NCBI GenBank assembly: GCA_900756605.1
Contig: CAAEKX010000220.1
Span: 1 to 5,864 of the forward strand
DNA: 5,864 nucleotides
From: Coriobacteriia bacterium
GTDB lineage: Bacteria > Actinomycetota > Coriobacteriia > Coriobacteriales > QAMH01
Direction: 5' to 3'
Of the stretch, positions 1 through 4,135 are shown piece by piece. Each line of letters starts with the position of its first letter. The stretch's first letter is position 1. A model generated the notes under the pieces. That model had not been told where the DNA came from, ran no database searches, and saw nothing but the letters and a program-made list of their open reading frames with translations. Position numbers and translations under genes: made by a program.

Positions 1-485
1 AAGACATAGGCGCTGCCCTGGATGATCTCGACGTGAACCTTGACGTCCGGGTCCTTCATCTTGACCTTCTTGTCGGGGGCAAAAGCGCACAGATGCGCCC
101 CAACGAGCTGGTTGAGCTGCATGGAGTCGATGGGATAATCGGTGTTTGAGCGCCGCGCGACGACCTTGAAAGACTCGAACTCACCGCAATCCATCATCGC
201 GAGCTCGGCGCAAAGGTTATATTCCTCGGGGTCGCGTGCGCAGCGCCAGCCACGTGACACACGTGCGACGCCAGGAACCTGCAGCAGAATCCGTGCAGCC
301 GGTTCGAGGTCTTCCGCATTTTCGAACACGACGAGAAGATGCCCGGAGATACGGCATATCTCCTTGGTGTCAAAAGCAACGAGCGCCGCCTCCATGTTGC
401 TGAGGAGACGGTGCTCGAAAGAGGCACGATTGCGACCCTTGAGGCCGACCTCGTGATAATGAACGAGGCAGATACGCTCGAACAA
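1..485 (-). CDS. thiI: tRNA 4-thiouridine synthase ThiI, N-terminal part (3' end outside window)
   Basis: Known family role: ThiI adenylates U8 of tRNA and transfers sulfur to make 4-thiouridine; in some bacteria it also supplies sulfur for thiamine. My translation gives 161 residues with no internal stop. Residues 1-75 look like the N-terminal ferredoxin-like domain, with the family signature HEVGLKGRNRASFE at 11-24. A THUMP RNA-binding domain follows at about 75-161, including RRSNTDYPIDSMQLNQLVGA (111-130) and the MKDPDVKVHVEI strand (143-154). The PP-loop catalytic domain and any rhodanese domain would lie beyond the left edge, so activity and subtype cannot be judged. The start is a TTG at 485-483, chosen because an AGGAGG lies 5 nt upstream and the signature begins a few residues later. 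No ATG or GTG lies between the rpoZ stop and the signature. The gene follows rpoZ by 9 nt and is probably translated from the same message. Assignment is firm at family level. Confidence 0.85.
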   Translation of the reverse strand, partial: MFERICLVHYHEVGLKGRNRASFEHRLLSNMEAALVAFDTKEICRISGHLLVVFENAEDLEPAARILLQVPGVARVSRGWRCARDPEEYNLCAELAMMDCGEFESFKVVARRSNTDYPIDSMQLNQLVGAHLCAFAPDKKVKMKDPDVKVHVEIIQGSAYV

Positions 486-490
486 GCGCT

Positions 491-496
491 CCTCCT
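491..496 (-). promoter_or_regulatory. Shine-Dalgarno site for thiI
   Basis: On the minus strand the sequence reads AGGAGG, 5 nt before the TTG at 485. It overlaps the TAG stop of rpoZ, so termination of rpoZ and initiation of thiI fall within one ribosome footprint. This site is the main reason for accepting a TTG start. Confidence 0.7.
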
Positions 497-755
497 AGCT
501 CTTGTCGTTCATGAAAGCCGTTTTGTCGTAGGAGACCTCGCCACGGGCAATCTCCTCCATGGCAAGAGACAGCGGCTTACGACCCGCGAACTCGGCGATT
601 TCGCTGACAGACTGCAGGGCGACGGCGCGATCGCGCTGGCCACGCATCATGTCGTTGATATCACGCGCACGCTTGGAGGCGATAGCGCAAAGCAGATACT
701 TGTCTTCGTGGGTCTTATCGAGAAGGGTGTCAATGCGTGGTTCGACGATAGACAT
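495..755 (-). CDS. rpoZ: DNA-directed RNA polymerase omega subunit
   Basis: The omega subunit wraps the C-terminal tail of the beta-prime subunit, helps core assembly, and in some bacteria takes part in the ppGpp response. The product is 86 aa, normal for a short bacterial omega. It shows the family layout: an N-terminal PRIDTLLDKT (6-15), the conserved helix YLLCAIASKRARDIND (20-35), and the distal RKPLSLAMEEIARGEV (59-74) typical of actinobacterial and Firmicute omega. The reading frame is open upstream to a TTG at 773, but ATG 755 is preferred: GAGGAG lies 10 nt before it, and the extra six residues would be encoded by that ribosome site itself. It sits 43 nt after gmk, the classic gmk-rpoZ pairing, and 9 nt before thiI. 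The stop is TAG. Confidence 0.93.
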   Translation of the reverse strand: MSIVEPRIDTLLDKTHEDKYLLCAIASKRARDINDMMRGQRDRAVALQSVSEIAEFAGRKPLSLAMEEIARGEVSYDKTAFMNDKS

Positions 756-765
756 ATGCGGTAAG

Positions 766-771
766 CTCCTC
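766..771 (-). promoter_or_regulatory. Shine-Dalgarno site for rpoZ
   Basis: The minus strand reads GAGGAG, 10 nt upstream of the ATG at 755, within the 43-nt gmk-rpoZ gap (756-798). It favours this ATG over the in-frame TTG at 773. The rest of the gap shows no hairpin or T-tract. Confidence 0.6.
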
Positions 772-798
772 AAATGAACGAGTTGTTTTTGAATCGAC

Positions 799-1350
799 CT
801 AGCATTCTAACACGCGCGCAAGCTCTTTGGTAGCCCCCTGTACGTCATCGTTAACGATGACGTAATCGTACCTCTCCGCAGCCTCCATCTCGCCAGCCGC
901 ATTGGCAAGACGCTGGGCGATGACCTCCTCGGATTCGGTCCCGCGGCCACGTAGCCTGCGCTCGAGTTCCTCGATTGACGGAGGGGCGATGAATATGAGC
1001 TTGGCCTGCGGGATCTTATCGAGCACCTGGAAGGCGCCTTGGACGTCAATCTCGAGCAGGACGGTATCCCCCTTCGCAAGATGCTCCTCGATGGGAGCAA
1101 GCGGCGTGCCGTAATAGTTGGAATGCACCTTGGCCCACTCGATGAAGCCGTCCTCTTCGATGGTGTTCTCGAACTCCTCGATGGTGAGAAAATGATAATG
1201 CACGCCGTCAATCTCGCCCTCGCGGGGCTGACGCGTCGTGGCGGATACCGACAGCGCGATGTGAGGGCACTCTTTCAGCAGCGCGGAAACGAGCGTTCCC
1301 TTGCCCGCTCCCGAAGGGCCCGATATGACGTAGAGCGTTCCTTGATCCAT
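799..1350 (-). CDS. gmk: Guanylate kinase
   Basis: Cytoplasmic enzyme converting GMP (and dGMP) plus ATP to GDP plus ADP, the step from de novo or salvaged GMP toward GTP. The 183-aa product has the full family layout. The Walker A P-loop GPSGAGKGT is at 11-19. The GMP-binding region has SATTRQPREGEIDGVHYHF (36-54) and YYGTP (79-83), and LLEIDVQGA (98-106) carries the conserved acidic residue. The mobile lid is RRLRGRGTESEEVIAQRL (131-148), followed by YDYVIVND (161-168). Length is slightly short of the usual 190-210 aa but nothing essential is missing. The ATG at 1350 places the P-loop at the usual distance from the N terminus; the frame stays open upstream to 1593 only as a shadow inside pyrF. 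The ribosome site is weak (GAGACGGG), so translation may be coupled to pyrF, which ends 14 nt upstream. Confidence 0.96.
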   Translation of the reverse strand: MDQGTLYVISGPSGAGKGTLVSALLKECPHIALSVSATTRQPREGEIDGVHYHFLTIEEFENTIEEDGFIEWAKVHSNYYGTPLAPIEEHLAKGDTVLLEIDVQGAFQVLDKIPQAKLIFIAPPSIEELERRLRGRGTESEEVIAQRLANAAGEMEAAERYDYVIVNDDVQGATKELARVLEC

Positions 1351-1364
1351 GGATGCACCCGTCT

Positions 1365-2093
1365 CTAGTCGAGCTCGGCGGCAATCTCTTCGAACGCGGC
1401 GACAGGGTCTGCCGCACGCGTGATGGGACGACCGATGACAAGGTGCGAGGCACCTGCCGCAAAGGCCTCGGCGGGTGTGGCAACTCGACTCTGGTCGCCC
1501 AACGCAGCGCCCTTGGGTCTGACACCCGGCGTGATGATGATGGCATCGGGACCGAGAAGCTCCCTCATCTGGCCCGCCTCCATGGGGGAGCACACGATGC
1601 CGTCAAGCCCCGCCTCGAGTGCAAGCGTGGCGAGACGCTCAACCTGCTCGGCAGGCGACACGTCGATGCCGACAGAGACGAGCTGATCGGCGTCCATGCT
1701 TGTGAGCACCGTAATCGCACAGACCGCCGGAACATTATCCTCATGGCCGGCATCGGCAGCACCCCTGCGCGCGCCGCGCTCGGCAGACTCGAGCATGAGC
1801 TCGCCGCCACTCGCGTGCACGGTGAAGAGGTCTGCACCAGCTTGCGCGATGGAGCTGGCAGCGCCATAGACCTGGTGGGGAATATCATGCAGCTTGAGGT
1901 CGAGAAAGACCTTGAAACCGAGCTTGTGCATCGTGTTCACGATGGAGGGGCCGACTGCGTAATACAAGGTCATGCCGATCTTCACCCACCGGGCGTGCCC
2001 CGCGAGCTTCTCGCCGAGCACGACGGCCTCATCACCCGAGCAGTCGAGCGCGACGATGATGCGGTCTTTGGCAGCTTCGCTCTTCCATTCCAT
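1365..2093 (-). CDS. pyrF: Orotidine 5'-phosphate decarboxylase
   Basis: Catalyses decarboxylation of OMP to UMP, the last step of de novo pyrimidine synthesis, in the cytoplasm. The 242-aa product is a complete TIM-barrel OMPDC of the bacterial short type. Conserved parts are IIVALD (12-17) with substrate-binding Asp17, VKIGMTLYY (37-45) with Lys38, and the catalytic Asp-x-Lys-x-x-Asp tetrad region FLDLKLHDIP (63-72; D65, K67, D70). Further on are ITVLTSMD (127-134), the phosphate-binding loop ITPGVRPKG (187-195), and VIGRPIT (219-225). The ATG at 2093 is preceded by GGAGG at 2104-2108, 10 nt upstream and inside the pyrD coding end, which rules out the longer frame to 2156. It begins 5 nt after the pyrD stop and is probably translationally coupled. 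pyrE, often adjacent, is absent here. Confidence 0.96.
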   Translation of the reverse strand: MEWKSEAAKDRIIVALDCSGDEAVVLGEKLAGHARWVKIGMTLYYAVGPSIVNTMHKLGFKVFLDLKLHDIPHQVYGAASSIAQAGADLFTVHASGGELMLESAERGARRGAADAGHEDNVPAVCAITVLTSMDADQLVSVGIDVSPAEQVERLATLALEAGLDGIVCSPMEAGQMRELLGPDAIIITPGVRPKGAALGDQSRVATPAEAFAAGASHLVIGRPITRAADPVAAFEEIAAELD

Positions 2094-2098
2094 ATGCG

Positions 2099-3016
2099 CT
2101 ATACCTCCAATGCTCCAATGAGCTCGCTTATTCGTGAAACGCCGTTTTCCTCGCAATATGCAATCATTCCGTCGAGCACGTGCACACTTGCAAGCGGATC
2201 GACGAAGTTCGCCGCACCCACAGCCACCGCCGTCGCACCGGCGAGCACGAACTCGATCGCATCTTCACCAGACGAGATACCGCCCATGCCAATGATGGGG
2301 ATGTCGACGGCGTTGTACGTCTCCCACACCATGCGTAACGCAACGGGCTTGATAGCGGGGCCAGACAGACCACCCACGACGCGTGCCAGCTTGGGCTTGC
2401 GGCGCTTGGCATCAATCGCCATGCCAAGCAGGGTGTTGATGAGACTCACCGCATCGGCACCGGCCGACTCGACGGCCTTGGCGATGACGGTGATGTCGGT
2501 GACGTTGGGGGTGAGCTTCACGATAAGGGGGCGCTTCGTGCACTGACGCACGGCTGCGGTCACCTGCGCGGCCTGTTCCGGGTCGGTGCCGAAGGTCATG
2601 CCACCAGCATCCACGTTGGGGCACGAAATGTTCACCTCGTAGGCAGCGACGCCCGGCTCGTCCTCGAGACGCTCTATGACCTGTACGTACTCGTCGAGCG
2701 TATGGCCCGAAACGTTCACGATGACAGCCGTGTCCTGTGTCGCAAGCCACGACAGCTGACTTGCGCAAAACTCCTCGACACCGGGATTTTGCAGACCGAT
2801 GGAATTGAGCATGCCACATGGCGCCTCGGCAATGCGCGGCGTTGCGTTGCCATCCCAGGGCCTGGGCGAGACACCTTTCGTCGTAACGGCACCCAACCGC
2901 GAAACGTCGAGGAAATCGGCGAATTCCTCGCCATGACCGAAAGTTCCCGAGGCAACCGTCACGGGATTTTTCATCGACAAGCCGCCAACGTCGACATGCA
3001 TATCGGGCATGCTCAT
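2099..3016 (-). CDS. pyrD: Dihydroorotate dehydrogenase, class 1B catalytic subunit
   Basis: Oxidises (S)-dihydroorotate to orotate with FMN; in class 1B enzymes the electrons pass through PyrK to NAD+. The 305-aa product matches the usual length. Visible motifs are ASGTFGHGEEF (22-32), the lysine-bearing VTTKGVSPRPW (44-54), the substrate loop NSIGLQNPG (71-79), and YEVNISCPNV (126-135). Cys132 in the last is the catalytic base typical of class 1 enzymes, where class 2 has Ser. FMN-binding parts are IVKLTPN (165-171), GGLSGPAIKPVALR (215-228), and IIGMGGISSGEDA (241-253). The ATG at 3016 shares one base with the pyrK TGA stop (TGATG), and GAGGTGG at 3024-3030 lies 7 nt upstream. A second ATG two codons later (3010) is possible. 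The overlap with pyrK fits the obligate PyrD2-PyrK2 heterotetramer. The class 1B call is strong because pyrK is adjacent. Confidence 0.96.
   Translation of the reverse strand: MSMPDMHVDVGGLSMKNPVTVASGTFGHGEEFADFLDVSRLGAVTTKGVSPRPWDGNATPRIAEAPCGMLNSIGLQNPGVEEFCASQLSWLATQDTAVIVNVSGHTLDEYVQVIERLEDEPGVAAYEVNISCPNVDAGGMTFGTDPEQAAQVTAAVRQCTKRPLIVKLTPNVTDITVIAKAVESAGADAVSLINTLLGMAIDAKRRKPKLARVVGGLSGPAIKPVALRMVWETYNAVDIPIIGMGGISSGEDAIEFVLAGATAVAVGAANFVDPLASVHVLDGMIAYCEENGVSRISELIGALEV
2104..2108 (-). promoter_or_regulatory. Shine-Dalgarno site for pyrF
   Basis: The minus strand reads GGAGG inside the last codons of pyrD, 10 nt before the pyrF ATG at 2093. It fixes the pyrF start and indicates coupling to pyrD translation. 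Confidence 0.65.
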
Positions 3017-3810
3017 CACCAGACCACCTCGCTTGCATCGAAGACGGGGCCATCGACGCAGCAGCGCTTGAGGCCACCCGTTGTCTCGACAACGCAACCC
3101 AGACATGCGCCAACGCCGCAGGCCATGAGTCGCTCCATCGAGACCTCGCAGGTCACGCCGTGCTCGATAGCGGGAAGCGCCACGGAGCGCTCCATGAGAG
3201 GCGGTCCGCACACGGCGACGTAATCGTAGTCATTCGTGGCGAGGAGCTCGTCGGTGACGGCGTTCACGAAGCCCTTGACGCCCATCGACCCATCATCGGT
3301 TGCGATATAGAGAGCGCCCTGCGAGCGGCGCACGCTGTCCTCGAACTGCTCCGTGCAGGCGACACGATCGGCCGTCGTGGCTCCGATGACGACATCGACG
3401 CGCGCACCTTGCGCGGCGAGCTCATCTGCAAGAAGCTTGAGAGCCGGAGTGCCCACACCACCGCAAGCAAGTAACGCATGCGTTACCCCCGCGGGAACAT
3501 GCCAGCCGTTACCGATGGGGCCAACGAGATCGACCTCATCGCCAATGCCAACATGCGTCAGCTGCTCGGTCCCGTCGCCGACAACCTGATAGCAGATGTC
3601 AACGGAACCCGCGTCTACATCGGCATCGAAGACGGCAAAGGGCATGCGCAGGAACTGAACCGAAGGCTCGCTCGCAACCTTGACTTGAACGAACTGACCG
3701 GGACATGCGGCAGCGGCAATGCGAGGAGCCAACACGGACAGGTGATAGATACCCTCGGCAATTTGCCTGTTGAAGAGGACCGGGCCACTCTCCTGAAGCT
3801 TCTGGACCAT
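3016..3810 (-). CDS. pyrK: Dihydroorotate dehydrogenase electron transfer subunit
   Basis: FAD and [2Fe-2S] subunit that carries electrons from the FMN of PyrD to NAD+. The 264-aa product has a ferredoxin-reductase layout. The FAD domain spans about 1-105, with PGQFV (37-41) and LRMPFAVFD (54-62). The NAD-binding domain follows, with LLACGGVGTPAL (113-124) and AVCGPPLM (199-206). The C-terminal cluster motif is MACGVGACLGCV, with Cys231, Cys236, Cys239, and then Cys251 in CCVDGPVF. The start is uncertain. ATG 3810 fits the family N terminus best but has only a distant AAGGGA upstream. In-frame alternatives are ATG 3837, ATG 3867 and TTG 3897, none with a good ribosome site. It overlaps pyrD by one base at its TGA stop. 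Upstream, an unusually long non-coding region separates it from carB. Confidence 0.94.
   Translation of the reverse strand: MVQKLQESGPVLFNRQIAEGIYHLSVLAPRIAAAACPGQFVQVKVASEPSVQFLRMPFAVFDADVDAGSVDICYQVVGDGTEQLTHVGIGDEVDLVGPIGNGWHVPAGVTHALLACGGVGTPALKLLADELAAQGARVDVVIGATTADRVACTEQFEDSVRRSQGALYIATDDGSMGVKGFVNAVTDELLATNDYDYVAVCGPPLMERSVALPAIEHGVTCEVSMERLMACGVGACLGCVVETTGGLKRCCVDGPVFDASEVVW
3024..3030 (-). promoter_or_regulatory. Shine-Dalgarno site for pyrD
   Basis: The minus strand reads GAGGTGG, 7 nt before the ATG at 3016 and inside the end of pyrK. It supports the TGATG overlap start over the long upstream extension of the frame to 3211. Confidence 0.6.
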
Positions 3811-3912
3811 GTTCTCGCGAACTTCCCTTCGAAACATCCGATGTGAATTGACATCATGATAATGCATCGGAGGGCACAAGAGAGGGGGACCGGACAAAAC
3901 TTACGGGGCGGA

Positions 3913-3941
3913 TGTGTCAAAGGGTCGGACCCCTTGGCACA
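3913..3941. repeat. 29-bp REP-like palindrome
   Basis: Seen directly: an odd-length imperfect palindrome centred on G3927. GTGTCAAAGGG on one arm faces CCCCTTGGCAC on the other around TCGGA, with one A-C mismatch and one G-T pair. As RNA it would form a strong hairpin, but no run of T follows on either strand, so it is not a standard intrinsic terminator. From memory, palindromes built on TGTCAAA-GGG-CCC-TTTGACA are scattered in many bacterial genomes as REP-type repeats, including clostridia and Coriobacteriia, sometimes with REP-associated Y1 transposases. Copy number in this genome cannot be seen here. It lies 12 nt from the larger palindrome. Confidence 0.65.
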
Positions 3942-3953
3942 CTGTTGTAGCGC

Positions 3954-4114
3954 AAGGGTGTCGCTTTTACGGGCATCTCGAGCAGACATGCGTCGAGCGC
4001 GATGCGATCTTGCGAGGACTGTCTGAGCGTGCGGTTTGCGCACGCGAGTTCCGCAGCAGCATCGCGCGAGATGCATGTCGGGTGCGAGAGCCAGCCCGTA
4101 AAAGCAACACCCTT
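3954..4114. repeat. 161-bp nested imperfect palindrome, possible MITE or structured RNA
   Basis: Seen directly: the ends are 21-nt inverted repeats, 3954-3974 and 4094-4114, matching at 20 of 21 positions; they share AAGGGTGT and GCTTTTACGGGC. Inside, 3985-4005 and 4059-4079 are complementary at 18 of 21 positions (blocks GACATGC/GCATGTC and GCGCGATGC/GCATCGCGC). Between the two arm pairs, TCTC (3976-3979) faces GAGA and GCA (3982-3984) faces TGC. The centre is a 7-bp stem, 4027-4033 with 4039-4045, around a 5-base GTTTG loop. The whole element can therefore fold into one long hairpin on either strand. It codes for nothing recognisable. Terminal inverted repeats plus a non-coding body fit a miniature inverted-repeat transposable element; a cis-acting mRNA structure is the alternative. 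The family is not recognised. Confidence 0.7.
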
Positions 4115-4135
4115 CGCAAAATATGTCCGCCGCTC

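Larger units (their letters stand above)
3811..4135. other. carB-pyrK intergenic region with palindromic block
   Basis: This is the only gap above 50 nt in the window; every other junction is an overlap or a gap of 5-43 nt. I find no credible protein in it. The reading frames crossing it are rich in Arg, Cys and Ser and run into pyrK or carB out of frame. It contains the 161-bp palindrome at 3954-4114 and the 29-bp palindrome at 3913-3941. A further GGCGGA (3907-3912) pairs with TCCGCC (4126-4131) outside both. The pentamer CTTAC occurs at each edge (3900-3904 and 4135-4139, the latter including the carB stop codon), which could be a target duplication but is short enough to be chance. About 90 nt before pyrK (3811-3899) shows no recognised element. 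Confidence 0.7.

Noticed and set aside
1351..1593. N-terminal extension of gmk by 81 codons
   Set aside because: The extension lies inside pyrF in another frame, and the guanylate kinase fold starts right after the ATG at 1350.
1353..2546. Long plus-strand open frame of 397 codons antisense to pyrF and pyrD
   Set aside because: It mirrors two unmistakable genes on the other strand, has no recognisable domain, and long antisense frames are expected from GC-rich codon use.
3017..3211. N-terminal extension of pyrD by 65 codons
   Set aside because: It overlaps the conserved cluster-binding end of pyrK, is Arg-rich, and a good ribosome site precedes the ATG at 3016.
3915..3920. TTGACA on the minus strand as a -35 promoter box for pyrK
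   Set aside because: It is part of the REP-like palindrome and no -10-like hexamer is found 16-18 nt downstream.
3913..3941. Intrinsic terminator after carB
   Set aside because: The hairpin is followed by a GC-rich stretch on the transcribed strand and has no T-tract, so it does not fit factor-independent termination.
3615..4076. Minus-strand open frame of 153 codons starting inside the 161-bp palindrome and running into pyrK
   Set aside because: It overlaps pyrK in another frame, is rich in Arg, Cys and Ser, and its middle is a translation of the repeats. No ribosome site or domain is seen.
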